Shown piece after piece: positions 17,024 to 25,823 of a stretch of DNA of 64,000 nt. Each line of letters begins with the position of its first letter. The stretch's first letter is position 1. The stretch is taken from the NCBI GenBank assembly GCA_934096705.1, contig CAKOMR010000005.1, positions 27,301-91,300 of the forward strand. The letters are read 5' to 3'. The notes beneath the pieces were generated by a model that ran no database searches, was not told where the DNA came from, and saw only the letters and a list, made by a program, of their open reading frames with translations. The stretch is from an uncultured Bacilli bacterium. Its GTDB lineage: Bacteria; Bacillota_I; Bacilli_A; RF39; UBA660. Position numbers and translations under genes: made by a program.

Positions 17024-17776
17024 ATGTTTTTTGATACACACTGTCATCTTTATAAAGAATATTATGATGATATAAATAATATAATTAAACTATCAAAAAC
17101 TGATGGTATATCTAAATTTATAAATGCAGGTTGCGATAAAAATAGCAATAGTGAAGTACTTTCAATGATTAATAATAAAGATATTTTTGGAGTAATTGGT
17201 TATCACCCTGAATTTGCAGAAGATATTACACAAAATGATTTAAATATGTTAGAAAATGAGATAAAAAATAATCAGGTAATTGGTATTGGTGAAATTGGCT
17301 TAGATTATCACTATGAAAATTTTGATAAAGAAAAACAAATTAAGATATTTGATTATCAATTATGTTTAGCAGAAAAGTATAATCTTCCTGTAGTAATTCA
17401 TTCTAGAAATGCTACAGACGATACAATAAAAATGTTAAAAAAACATAAAGTTGTTGGAGTTATTCATTCGTTTTCTGGTTCATTAGAAACTGCAAAAGAA
17501 TATATTAAAATGGGATTTGTACTTGGAATAAATGGTGTTATTACATTTAAAAATTGTAATCTTATTGAAGTAATAAGAAATATTGGTATAGATTATTTAG
17601 TTTTAGAAACAGATAGTCCATATTTAACTCCTGTTCCCTTAAGAGGTAAACAAAACTATCCTGGAAATATTAAATATGTAATTGAATTTCTATGTGCAAA
17701 TTTAAATGTTTCTAAAGAAGATTTGCAGAAAAGTACTAATAATAATGTCAAAAATATTTTTAAATTAAATATATGA
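17024..17776 (+). CDS. tatD: TatD family metal-dependent DNase
   Basis: TatD enzymes are TIM-barrel, metal-dependent 3'-5' exonucleases involved in DNA repair and turnover. Signatures are the metal-binding DTHCHL (residues 4-9), GEIGLDYH (catalytic Glu), PVVIHSRNA, IHSFSGS and LETDSPYL with the final metal-binding Asp. Length 250 residues, standard. It follows metS and ends at a strong terminator. Confidence 0.96.
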   Translation: MFFDTHCHLYKEYYDDINNIIKLSKTDGISKFINAGCDKNSNSEVLSMINNKDIFGVIGYHPEFAEDITQNDLNMLENEIKNNQVIGIGEIGLDYHYENFDKEKQIKIFDYQLCLAEKYNLPVVIHSRNATDDTIKMLKKHKVVGVIHSFSGSLETAKEYIKMGFVLGINGVITFKNCNLIEVIRNIGIDYLVLETDSPYLTPVPLRGKQNYPGNIKYVIEFLCANLNVSKEDLQKSTNNNVKNIFKLNI

Positions 17777-17797
17777 TGAAATTCATATATTTTTTTA
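17768..17797 (+). terminator. Terminator after tatD
   Basis: AATATATGA / TCATATATT form a 9-bp stem with the loop TGAAAT, followed by a T-rich tract. The tatD stop codon lies in the hairpin. Confidence 0.75.
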
Positions 17798-17801
17798 ATT
17801 G

Positions 17802-17830
17802 TTTACAAGAATATAAGCAAATGCTATAAT
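17802..17830 (+). promoter_or_regulatory. Promoter of the 3D-domain gene and ksgA
   Basis: TTTACA (17802-17807), 17 bp, then a perfect TATAAT (17825-17830), 22 bp before the ATG of the next gene. Confidence 0.7.
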
Positions 17831-17852
17831 ATTAGATATAAAAGAGGATAAA

Positions 17853-18389
17853 ATGAAGAAGATGTTTAAAGGTATAAAATTAATTTTATTAATTTTAATA
17901 ATTTTTACCACTTTTACAAATAGTTTTGTTTATGAATCTAAAGTTCATAATAATAATCCTAATAAAACTGTGGACGAAGCAACAATGGCTTTAAAAATTG
18001 ATGAATTTGATTATGATGCATTATATAGTGCAAAAGATACATATAGTGGTGATTTAACCGGTTATGTTTATAATTGCCCTTTATGTGGTGGAACTTTAGC
18101 TTGTTTAAGTAATTATAATATTTCTGATGGCACTTATACTTATAATGATAAAGATTATGGAAATGTAAATATAGTTGCATCAAGTGCTAATCTTCCATGT
18201 GGAACTATCGTAAGGTTTTCTGCACCTAAAATATCGAGTGAACCAGTTCTTGCAATAGTTTTAGATAGGGGTGTTCCAGGAAATGATTTGGATTTTTTAG
18301 CACCTAGTTATGATTATGCTGTAAGTCATATTGGCAGATATAAAATTACTTATGATGTTTTAAGAAATGGTTGGTTAGATGAAAGCTAA
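17853..18389 (+). CDS. Exported 3D-domain cell-wall protein (YabE-like position)
   Basis: This 178-residue protein has an N-terminal signal or membrane segment (residues 5-25). Its C-terminal half looks like a 3D (three-aspartate) double-psi beta-barrel: PCGTIVRFS, VLDRGVPGNDLDFL, then YAVSHIGRYKITYDVL. Such domains occur in Rpf/YabE/YuiC-type peptidoglycan-cleaving enzymes. The middle has a Cys pair CPLCGG and a further Cys, not typical of the family. It lies between tatD and ksgA, where B. subtilis has yabE and rnmV; the G5 and DUF348 repeats of YabE are missing. Peptidoglycan hydrolysis is inferred from the domain only. Confidence 0.75.
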   Translation: MKKMFKGIKLILLILIIFTTFTNSFVYESKVHNNNPNKTVDEATMALKIDEFDYDALYSAKDTYSGDLTGYVYNCPLCGGTLACLSNYNISDGTYTYNDKDYGNVNIVASSANLPCGTIVRFSAPKISSEPVLAIVLDRGVPGNDLDFLAPSYDYAVSHIGRYKITYDVLRNGWLDES

Positions 18390-19140
18390 GAAAAAATTTG
18401 GTCAAAATTTTTTAATAAATGAAGAAATAATTAAAAATATTACTGATTTAGTAACTACTAATGAAAATGACTTAATAATAGAAATTGGACCCGGTAAGGG
18501 AGCTTTAACAAAGTATTTAGTAAAAAAAGCGGGCTTTTTAAAATGCATAGAGATAGATAACGATATGCATAAATATCTAGATGTTTATAATTCTGATAAA
18601 TGTGATATTATTTTTAACGATATATTGAAAATTGATTTAAATGAAATATCTAAAGGATATAATAAAATATATGTTATTGGAAATCTTCCTTATTATATTA
18701 CGACACCGATTATTGAGTACGTTACTTCGAAAATAAAACCTTCAAAAATGGTATTTATGGTTCAAAAAGAAGTTGCTGATAGATTTACAAGTAAACCGGG
18801 TAATAAAGAATATGGTTATTTTACTGTATATTTAAATTATTATTATGAAGTTAAAGACGAAATTTTTGTTGAAAAAAATAATTTTTCTCCAGTACCTAAG
18901 GTTGATAGCAAGGTTATCTCATTTGTCCCTAGAAACAGAAATTTAAATATTAATGAAGAAGAATATTTTAACTTTTTAAAACTTGCTTTTTCTCAAAAAA
19001 GGAAAACGTTAAAGAATAACCTTGGGGTTGACAAATTTAACAAAATTTTGCCCACTTTATTAAAGTATGGTTTTAATGAAAATGTTAGAGCTGAGCAAAT
19101 AAGTGAAGAGGTATATATAGAAATTAGTAAAATGTTATAA
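18379..19140 (+). CDS. rsmA: 16S rRNA (adenine1518/1519-N6,N6)-dimethyltransferase KsgA
   Basis: KsgA dimethylates two adjacent adenosines in the 3' hairpin of 16S rRNA late in 30S assembly. Signatures are KKFGQNFLI at the start, SAM motif IEIGPGKGALT (34-44), the catalytic GNLPYYITTPI and the conserved FSPVPKVDSKV. Length 253 residues, a little short of the usual 270-290 in the C-terminal domain. It overlaps the preceding gene by 11 bases. The Bacillus neighbour rnmV (5S maturation) is absent. Confidence 0.96.
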   Translation: MKAKKKFGQNFLINEEIIKNITDLVTTNENDLIIEIGPGKGALTKYLVKKAGFLKCIEIDNDMHKYLDVYNSDKCDIIFNDILKIDLNEISKGYNKIYVIGNLPYYITTPIIEYVTSKIKPSKMVFMVQKEVADRFTSKPGNKEYGYFTVYLNYYYEVKDEIFVEKNNFSPVPKVDSKVISFVPRNRNLNINEEEYFNFLKLAFSQKRKTLKNNLGVDKFNKILPTLLKYGFNENVRAEQISEEVYIEISKML

Positions 19141-19176
19141 CTTATGTTATAATGTTTTTTGTTTTGGAGGAAAATT

Positions 19177-19902
19177 ATGAATAAAGTTGTATTAATAACT
19201 GGTTCTTCGAAAGGAATTGGTGCGGCATGTGCTCAGATATTTGCAAGTAATGGTTATGATGTAATTATTAATTATAATACTAATGAACAAAAGGCTAATA
19301 ATTTAAAAGAAGAAATAATAGAAAAATATAATGTAAAATGCTTAACTTATCAGTGTGATATATCAAATGAAAAAAAAGTAATAAAATTTTTTGAGAATGT
19401 TCAAAGCGAATTTTCTAAAATAGATGTTTTGATTAACAATGCAGGTATTGCATGTGATAATTTTTTAGATCAAAAAACTGTTGCTGAATTTCAACATGTT
19501 ATCAACACTAATCTAGTAGGAACATTTATAGTTACAAAATATTTTTCAAAGCTAATGGATGGAGGCTCAATTATAAATATTTCTTCTACCAATGCAATAG
19601 ATTCATATTACCCTGAAAGTATAGATTATGATGCATCAAAATCAGGAATTATATCCTTAACTCATAATTATGCTAAATATTTTGCACCTAAAATAAGAGT
19701 AAATGCCATATGCCCAGGTTGGGTAAATACAGAGCATAATAGTTTATTAACAAAAGAAGAAAAAGCAAATTTAAGTAAAGGTATATTACTTGAAAGATTT
19801 GGTAGCCCAATGGAAATTGCTAAAGTTGTCTTCTTTGTAGCAAATGATGCAAGTTATATAAATAATGCTGTAATTAGAGTAGATGGAGGAGAGTTATGTT
19901 AG
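19177..19902 (+). CDS. Short-chain dehydrogenase, FabG-like
   Basis: This NAD(P)-dependent reductase of the SDR family is most like 3-oxoacyl-ACP reductase FabG. Motifs: TGSSKGIG (8-15, cofactor), NNAG (87-90), catalytic Ser near 136, and YDASK with Tyr151 and Lys155. PGWVNT follows, and the C-terminus ends INNAVIRVDGGE, like FabG's ITGQTLxVDGG. Length 241 residues. I chose the ATG at 19177 because TTGGAGGAAAA lies just upstream. No other fatty-acid genes are nearby, so FabG function is uncertain. A TATAAT at 19148-19153 may belong to a promoter. Confidence 0.85.
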   Translation: MNKVVLITGSSKGIGAACAQIFASNGYDVIINYNTNEQKANNLKEEIIEKYNVKCLTYQCDISNEKKVIKFFENVQSEFSKIDVLINNAGIACDNFLDQKTVAEFQHVINTNLVGTFIVTKYFSKLMDGGSIINISSTNAIDSYYPESIDYDASKSGIISLTHNYAKYFAPKIRVNAICPGWVNTEHNSLLTKEEKANLSKGILLERFGSPMEIAKVVFFVANDASYINNAVIRVDGGELC

Positions 19903-21142
19903 AAATAAGTGAAGAAATTTATAACTTAAAAAAAAAGTTGATAAGGACATAAAGCCTGAACTTGATAAAATAGATGAGATAATTTTTAAAAATAGTCAAA
20001 AAGTACTTAATGCTTTTATAGAAGAACAAGTTTCTGAAACTGATTTTAATATGACAACCGGCTATGGTTATGGAGACGTTGGTAGAGATAAGATAGAAAA
20101 AGTATATGCTAATATATTTCATGCGGAATCAGCGTTGGTAAGAAACCAATTTATATCTGGATCTCATGCATTAACTGTTTGTTTATTTGCACTATTAAGA
20201 CCTAATGATACTCTTTTAAGTATTACCGGAAAACCTTATGATACACTTGATGAAGTTATTGGAATTAAAGATAATGCTAGTTCATTAAAATCTTTTTCTA
20301 TAAATTATGAGCAAATAGATTTAATAAACAATGAATTTGCTGAAGAAAAAATCATTGAAAGATTATCATCATCATTTGTTAAGGTTGTAGAAATTCAACG
20401 ATCAAAGGGCTATAGTACCAGAAAAAGCTTATCAATAGAAAAAATACAAAAAATAATTAGTATAATTAAAAAAGTTAGTCCAACTACAATAATTATGGTA
20501 GATAACTGTTACTGTGAATTTGTTTCTTTAAAAGAACCAACTGATGTTGGTGCTGATGTAGTAGTTGGATCATTAATTAAAAATTTGGGCGGAGGAATTA
20601 CATCAAATGGTGCCTATATTGTGGGAAAGAAAAAACTAATCAATTTATGTGCTGAAAGATTAAATTTACCAGGAGAGGGAATTGATGTAGGACCATCTTT
20701 AGGAGCGAATAAATCAATTTTACAAGGTTTATATTTATCATTAAATGCTGTATCGGCATCTTTAAAAACAGCTATTTTTACAAGTAGACTATTCGATTTA
20801 TTAGGATTTAATGTTGAACCAAAATATAATGATGAAAGAGTAGATATTGTTCAAAATATATATTTTGGTAATGAGGAAGATATGGTTAATTATGCAATTG
20901 GTGTTCAAAAAAATAGTGCAATAGATTCTAATGCAATAATTGAGAAAAGCGCTATGCCTGGTTATGGAGATAAAATAATTATGGCAAGTGGTTCATTTAC
21001 TCAAGGGTCATCAATAGAACTTTCTTGTGATGGTCCTATTAGAAGTCCATACATTATTTATCAACAAGGGTCGCTTTCATATAATTATGGAATGCTTTCT
21101 ATAATGTCTGCAGTAACATACTTTTTAAATAAAAGGGGTTAA
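19896..21142 (+). CDS. YnbB-like PLP-dependent lyase, interrupted by a -1 frameshift at an A9 run
   Basis: This belongs to the methionine gamma-lyase/'aluminium resistance' family of PLP enzymes (B. subtilis YnbB). The N-terminal 14 codons start at the ATG 19896 (MLEISEEIYNLKKK), overlapping fabG by 7 bases. That frame hits TAA at 19950. The -1 frame, open from 19925, continues with VDKDIKPELDKIDEI and DFNMTTGYGYGDVGRDKIEKVYA and runs to 21142. No normal start codon exists in that frame before 20051, so a start there would delete a conserved segment. The junction is a run of nine A (19928-19936) followed by G, forming A AAA AAG (19931-19937). The Schiff-base lysine is probably in VVGSLIKNLGGGI. 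It may be a sequencing error, a pseudogene, or programmed/transcriptional slippage. Confidence 0.8.
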
Positions 21143-21153
21143 CCCTCTTTTTT
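21131..21153 (+). terminator. Terminator after the ynbB-like gene
   Basis: GGGTTAACCC forms the stem core, flanked by A-rich and T-rich arms that extend the pairing with one mismatch, and followed by T6. It overlaps the stop codon. Confidence 0.65.
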
Positions 21154-21199
21154 GGTCTAAAAAATTATAATTTAACATATATATTAATGGTGATATTTA

Positions 21200-21964
21200 T
21201 TGAAAATAGAAATTGGTGATTACGTAACAAGAAAATCGCATAATAATGACTTAGTATTTAAGGTTTTATCAATTTCTGAAAGTAAAGTATATTTAAAAGG
21301 GGTTTTTGATAGATTATATGCAGATAGTGATTATTTAGATTTAGTAAAAGTTGAAAAATGTGAAGATAATTTTCAGATATCATTAGACATAAATAATGAT
21401 AGAACTAGTTATTTCTATTTACCTGGTAAAATACTTCATATCGATGGGGATAGTGAATATTTAGATAAGTGTTTAAAATTTTATAAAGAGTTCAAAGTAT
21501 ATGCAATTGGCAAAAAAATAAGTGAGGATCAAATTTCTAAACAATTGCCTATTTTATTAAAAGAGTATAAGCCAGATATTTTGGTTATAACAGGTCATGA
21601 TGCTTTTTATGAAAAAAAAGGTAATAAGGATAATATTGATAATTATAAAAATTCTAAAAACTTTGTGAAAGCTATAAAAATTGCTAGAAATTACGAAAAA
21701 AGTCATGACAAATTAGTCATTATAGCTGGCGCATGTCAAAGTGATTATGAGGCTTTAATAAAAGCAGGTGCTAATTTTGCATCGTCTCCCAAAAGAGTAA
21801 ATATTCATGCTTTAGACCCAGCGATAATCGCAAGTACTATTGCACTAACCAAAACATCGGATGAAATAGATGTTGTAAAATTAATTAATCAAACTAAATA
21901 TGGTTCATCGGGTATCGGAGGGATTATTACAAATGGTCTAATGTATGTGGGGTATCCAAGATGA
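21200..21964 (+). CDS. yabG: Sporulation-specific protease YabG
   Basis: YabG is a cysteine protease that trims spore coat proteins (SafA, SpoIVA, CotT) in B. subtilis, and in Clostridioides difficile processes preproSleC and CspBA. Family features are the opening IGDYVTRKSHNNDLVFKV (SH3-like), then PGKILHIDGD, DILVITGHDAFY and IIAGACQSDYEAL, which carries the likely catalytic Cys and His. Length 254 residues, somewhat under the Bacillus protein (290). The TTG start at 21200 lies 5 bases after GGTGAT and gives the conserved beginning. It sits upstream of veg, as in B. subtilis. Confidence 0.93.
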   Translation: MKIEIGDYVTRKSHNNDLVFKVLSISESKVYLKGVFDRLYADSDYLDLVKVEKCEDNFQISLDINNDRTSYFYLPGKILHIDGDSEYLDKCLKFYKEFKVYAIGKKISEDQISKQLPILLKEYKPDILVITGHDAFYEKKGNKDNIDNYKNSKNFVKAIKIARNYEKSHDKLVIIAGACQSDYEALIKAGANFASSPKRVNIHALDPAIIASTIALTKTSDEIDVVKLINQTKYGSSGIGGIITNGLMYVGYPR

Positions 21965-22173
21965 ATATAGAATTTATAAAAAATCAGATAAATAATAATA
22001 TTGGTAAAAAAGTTAGAGTTACAGTTTATGGTCTTCGAAATAAAATTAATTATTATGAAGGAACTATATATAAATTATATCCAAACATTTTTACTATATT
22101 AGATTCAAAAGATGAAAAAAGCTTTGCATATAGAGACATTATTACAAAAGATATAAGTATTAAGTATTTATAA
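21961..22173 (+). CDS. veg: Veg protein
   Basis: Veg is a small, highly expressed protein that stimulates biofilm formation in B. subtilis by antagonising SinR; its biochemical action is unclear. The 70-residue sequence keeps the pattern GKKVRVTVYGLRNK...YYEGTIYKLYPNIFTI, with SFAYRDIITKDISI at the end. It overlaps yabG by 4 bases (ATGA), so translation is coupled, whereas Bacillus veg has its own strong promoter. Confidence 0.9.
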   Translation: MNIEFIKNQINNNIGKKVRVTVYGLRNKINYYEGTIYKLYPNIFTILDSKDEKSFAYRDIITKDISIKYL

Positions 22174-22180
22174 AAAATTC

Positions 22181-22209
22181 TTGCATTATTATTAATAGTA
22201 AGGTAAAAT
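22181..22209 (+). promoter_or_regulatory. Promoter of spoVG
   Basis: TTGCAT (22181-22186), 17 bp, TAAAAT (22204-22209), a SigA-like promoter 37 bp before the start. I do not see a sigmaH-type element. Confidence 0.6.
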
Positions 22210-22245
22210 AAAATTGTGAATAGGATAAAGGAGTAGTGATAAAGT

Positions 22246-22502
<257 letters not shown>

Positions 22503-22503
<1 letters not shown>

Positions 22504-22530
22504 AAAAAGCGAAAAACGCTTTTTTATTTT
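22503..22530 (+). terminator. Terminator after spoVG
   Basis: AAAAAAGCG and CGCTTTTTT flank an AAAAA loop, giving a near-perfect stem ending in a T tract. Confidence 0.85.
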
Positions 22531-22575
22531 GCATAAATAATTTATAAAATCATATATTTATATAGAGGAAAATAT

Positions 22576-22851
22576 ATGAATGAAAAGGTAATAAATCATG
22601 AAGTAAAAATGATTGATAGAAGTTTGCTTTCTATAACAGGTATAAAAAAAATTATAAATTTTGATAATAAAGAATTTTTTTTAGATAGTAATATGGGACC
22701 AATTCAAATCAAAGGCAGTTCCATGGAACTTTTAACGCTAGATACTGCAGGTGGATTAATTAAAATTAAAGGCAAAATAAACATGATTAACTATATAGAA
22801 TCGAAGTCTAAATCAAAAGAAGAAAGTTTTATAAGCAAATTATTTAAATGA
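22576..22851 (+). CDS. yabP: Sporulation protein YabP
   Basis: YabP is needed for spore cortex or coat assembly and is made in the mother cell under sigmaE in Bacillus. The 91-residue protein has the YabP/YqfC beta-rich pattern: HEVKMIDRSLLSITGIKKIINFDNKEF, then ILTDMGP-like (LDSNMGPIQIKG) and LTLDTAGGLIKIKGKI. It overlaps yabQ by 4 bases (ATGA). The run yabP-yabQ-divIC matches B. subtilis. Confidence 0.9.
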   Translation: MNEKVINHEVKMIDRSLLSITGIKKIINFDNKEFFLDSNMGPIQIKGSSMELLTLDTAGGLIKIKGKINMINYIESKSKSKEESFISKLFK

Positions 22852-23156
22852 CAGCATATAAAACTTTATTAATTTTGTTTATTAATTTTATTTATGGAGT
22901 AATATTTTTCTATTTATCTATGATAAATTATAGACTTTTTTTTAAGGATCAAGCGTTAATTAAACTGTTAATGTTTTTACTTTTTACAATAGATAATGTA
23001 TTTGTATATTTAGTTATTATTTATAAGTTAAATTATGGTATATTTCATATATATTATTTATTTTGTTTTATTGGAGGCTTTTTAATAGCTAATTATACGA
23101 AAAATAAAATGTTAAATTTGTGTAAAATTGTTCTAAAAAAAAGAAAAGTGGGTTGA
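22848..23156 (+). CDS. yabQ: Spore cortex biosynthesis protein YabQ
   Basis: This hydrophobic 102-residue protein has three to four membrane spans. It lies between yabP and divIC, the position of yabQ, an integral membrane protein of the forespore outer membrane needed for cortex formation. Sequence similarity is weak by eye (opening LLILFINFIYGVIFFYLSMI and central LLMFLLFTIDNVFVYLVIIYKLNYG), and the protein is about half the Bacillus length. The assignment rests mainly on order and topology. The -35 box of divIC overlaps its stop codon. Confidence 0.78.
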   Translation: MTAYKTLLILFINFIYGVIFFYLSMINYRLFFKDQALIKLLMFLLFTIDNVFVYLVIIYKLNYGIFHIYYLFCFIGGFLIANYTKNKMLNLCKIVLKKRKVG

Positions 23157-23181
23157 CTTTCTTTTTTTTTGATCATATATT
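23153..23181 (+). promoter_or_regulatory. Promoter of divIC
   Basis: TTGACT (23153-23158), 17-bp spacer, TATATT (23176-23181). The -35 box overlaps the yabQ stop codon. It would give an essential division gene its own SigA-type promoter inside a sporulation cluster. Confidence 0.65.
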
Positions 23182-23203
23182 GACAATGATAAGGTGGGTT
23201 ATA

Positions 23204-23485
23204 GTGAGAACTAAGAAAGAAAAGAAAAGACTTTTTGTTATTTCTGTTATTATAGTAGGACTTATAGCGTTACTTGCTTTTAGCGTGTCAAAAGACTTTA
23301 TTACAATTGCTAAAAATGTTAAACAAACTAAAGAATTAACTCAAAAATATGAAAATTTACTTGATGAAAAAAAATCTTTAACTTCACAAGTAACAAAAAT
23401 GCAAGATCCAAATTACCTTGCAAGATATGCTAAAGAAAAATTTTTATATTCAAAGGAAGATGAAGTAATTATAAGAGTTGATTAG
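23204..23485 (+). CDS. divIC: Cell division protein DivIC (FtsB family)
   Basis: DivIC is a single-pass divisome protein working with FtsL and DivIB. The 93-residue product has a basic cytoplasmic N-terminus (RTKKEKKR), one membrane helix (about 10-28), then a coiled coil with the DEKKSLTSQV region and the conserved DPNYLARYAKEKFLYSKEDEVI. I chose the GTG at 23204 because AAGGTGGG lies 5 bases upstream and a longer start would place residues across the promoter. Its stop overlaps that of convergent clpP by 4 bases. Confidence 0.9.
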   Translation: MRTKKEKKRLFVISVIIVGLIALLAFSVSKDFITIAKNVKQTKELTQKYENLLDEKKSLTSQVTKMQDPNYLARYAKEKFLYSKEDEVIIRVD

Positions 23486-24060
23486 TAATCTTCTTTTTTT
23501 ATGATGTCGTCAATTAGACCATATTTTTTAGCTTCTATTGCACTCATGTAATAATCATTTTCTGTATCTTTTTCGATTTTTTTTATACTTTGTTTAGTGT
23601 TTTTTGCTAAAATTTTATTTATTAAGGCTTTTGTTTTTATGATTCTTTCACTTTGAATTTTTATGTTGCTAGCTTTACCTTCGACACCACCTAAGGGTTC
23701 ATGAATCATAATTTCAGTATTTTCTAACGCAAACCTTTTATCACCACTTGAAAGTAAAAAAGCGCCCATACTTGCACATAAACCAATGCCAATTGTTATA
23801 ACATTACTTTTAATATATTTTAAAGTGTCATAAATTGCAAGTCCCGCAGAAACGGAACCACCTGGAGAGTTAATATATAAATAAATATCTTTACTATTTT
23901 CTTTATCAAGATAAAGTAATTCTCCGATAATTATGTTTGCACTAATATCATTAATTTCTCCTGTTAGAAAGATTATTCTATAAGTAAGTAATAAAGAATA
24001 TAAATCATAAGAGTATTCATGATTATTATTTTGTTTTAAAATCATTGGAATTGTATGCAT
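23482..24060 (-). CDS. clpP: ATP-dependent Clp protease proteolytic subunit
   Basis: ClpP is the barrel-shaped serine peptidase that degrades substrates delivered by ClpX or ClpC. The catalytic triad is visible: Ser97 in GLCASMGAF, His120 in IMIHEPLGG, Asp169 in NDYYMSA. Also present are YINSPGGSVSAGLAIYDT and the start HTIPMILKQ. Length 192 residues, normal. It is the only minus-strand gene in the window and converges on divIC with a 4-base stop overlap. I see no CtsR-type repeat or CIRCE element in the 113 bp upstream. A second ClpP paralogue elsewhere cannot be excluded. Confidence 0.96.
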   Translation of the reverse strand: MHTIPMILKQNNNHEYSYDLYSLLLTYRIIFLTGEINDISANIIIGELLYLDKENSKDIYLYINSPGGSVSAGLAIYDTLKYIKSNVITIGIGLCASMGAFLLSSGDKRFALENTEIMIHEPLGGVEGKASNIKIQSERIIKTKALINKILAKNTKQSIKKIEKDTENDYYMSAIEAKKYGLIDDIIKKEDY

Positions 24061-24173
24061 TTAATTTTTCACCTATAAATATAATAATAAAAAGTTAAAA
24101 AAAATATTCATATTTTATAGATTTATTAATAAAAATATGGTATTGTTAGTAATGTAAAATAAGGGGCTAAAAT

Positions 24174-25823
24174 ATGAATAATGTAACTGTGACATTAAGT
24201 GATGGTAGTACTATTGATACATTAAAAAATACAACTTATTATGAGTTAAGCAGAAATTGTGACAATGCGGATAATATCATTGGTGTTTTAGTGGGCAATA
24301 AAGTAATTTCACTGAATGATAAGATAACTAAAAATGAAAATATTTCTTTTATAGATTTAACAAATTCTTATGGTAATAGAATCTATGTTGCTGGTTTAAA
24401 AATGATATTTGAGTATGCTACGAAAAAGGTATTTCCAGATATAAAAGTAAATTATTCTTATAATGTTCCCAAAGGAATAATAGCTTCTTTAAAAAGCAAT
24501 CGAATTTTAAGCAAGGAAGATATTAATAAAATACATAAAAAGATGCGTGAAACTGTAGATAATAACATTCGTTTCGAAAAGTTAATAATTAAGAATGCCG
24601 ATGCGATAAGTTATTATGAAGATATAGGAAACTTAGTAAAAGCCAATAATATTCGTAATATCGTCGATCCTACAGTTGTTTTATATGAACTGGATGATTT
24701 AATTAATTATTATTATTCTGAAATGCCTTATTCAACAGGCGTATTAAATAAATTTGACATGTTATATTTAAAAGACAATGTTGTTGTTATAATATATCCT
24801 GAGGAAAATTCTAATGGTAGTCTTCCTGAGTATGTTAATTATGATGGAATTATTAATTCATATAATGAAGGTCAAAAATGGCTTGATATAATGAAAGTTC
24901 CATATATAAAAGATGTTAATAATGAAATATGTAATAGTAAAATTGGCGACTTTGTAAAATCATGTGAATTAAATTTTAACATTGCTATTAATGAAACTGC
25001 TAAAATAATATCAGATAATAAAAATATTAAATGTGTAATGATTTCAGGCCCTAGTTCTAGTGGAAAAACAACTATTACTAAAAGGCTCGCTTCATATTTT
25101 AAAATATACGGATTGGACCCAATAGTTATTTCAATAGATGATTATTTTCATGAAAGAAAAGATAATCCGAAAGATGCAAATGGTGAAAATGATTATGAGT
25201 GTTTAGAAGCTACAGATATTAATTATTTAACTAATGATGTTATGAAAATATTTAATGGAGAAGTTGTTACATTACCAAAATATAATTTTATAACTGGTTG
25301 CAAAGAGCTTTCTTCAAAAAAGGTAAAGCTTAAAGATAATAGTATAATTTTATTTGAAGGGTTACATGCTATAAATGATAGGTTAATGCCATTTATTCCA
25401 GATAATATGAAATATAAAATTTATGTAAGTCCATTTATTCCGATAAGTGTTGATGAGCAAAATTTTATATCAAACAATGATTTAAGATTATTAAGGCGTA
25501 TTGTAAGGGATTTTAGAACAAGAGGATATGATGTTGCAAGTACAATTAAGAATACTAAAAAAGTTAGAATAGGTGAAGAGAAATATATAATACCATTAAT
25601 ACCGAATGCAGATAAGATTATAAATACATCCCTTTCATATGAAGTAGGTATTTTGAAAGTATTTGTAGAACCTTTACTATATTCTGTACCAATAACTTCG
25701 CCTTATTATGGTGAAGCAAGAAGGCTATTAAGTTTTTTAAAACAATTTTTTACAATAAGTAGTGAATATATTCCAAAGGATTCAATATTAAGAGAGTTTA
25801 TAGGAGGTAGTGAATATGATTAG
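24174..25823 (+). CDS. Uridine kinase-like nucleoside kinase with TGS/ThrRS-like N-terminus
   Basis: This 549-residue protein combines an N-terminal TGS-like domain (first 60 residues) and a region resembling the editing part of threonyl-tRNA synthetase (about 60-200) with a C-terminal uridine kinase domain. The kinase part has Walker A GPSSSGKTTI, then ISIDDYFHER, YNFITG and LFEGLHAIND. Proteins of this architecture are widespread in Firmicutes and Thermotoga and are annotated as nucleoside kinases; the role of the tRNA-synthetase-like part is not known. It overlaps gapA by 8 bases. The upstream region faces the clpP promoter. Confidence 0.88.
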   Translation: MNNVTVTLSDGSTIDTLKNTTYYELSRNCDNADNIIGVLVGNKVISLNDKITKNENISFIDLTNSYGNRIYVAGLKMIFEYATKKVFPDIKVNYSYNVPKGIIASLKSNRILSKEDINKIHKKMRETVDNNIRFEKLIIKNADAISYYEDIGNLVKANNIRNIVDPTVVLYELDDLINYYYSEMPYSTGVLNKFDMLYLKDNVVVIIYPEENSNGSLPEYVNYDGIINSYNEGQKWLDIMKVPYIKDVNNEICNSKIGDFVKSCELNFNIAINETAKIISDNKNIKCVMISGPSSSGKTTITKRLASYFKIYGLDPIVISIDDYFHERKDNPKDANGENDYECLEATDINYLTNDVMKIFNGEVVTLPKYNFITGCKELSSKKVKLKDNSIILFEGLHAINDRLMPFIPDNMKYKIYVSPFIPISVDEQNFISNNDLRLLRRIVRDFRTRGYDVASTIKNTKKVRIGEEKYIIPLIPNADKIINTSLSYEVGILKVFVEPLLYSVPITSPYYGEARRLLSFLKQFFTISSEYIPKDSILREFIGGSEYD

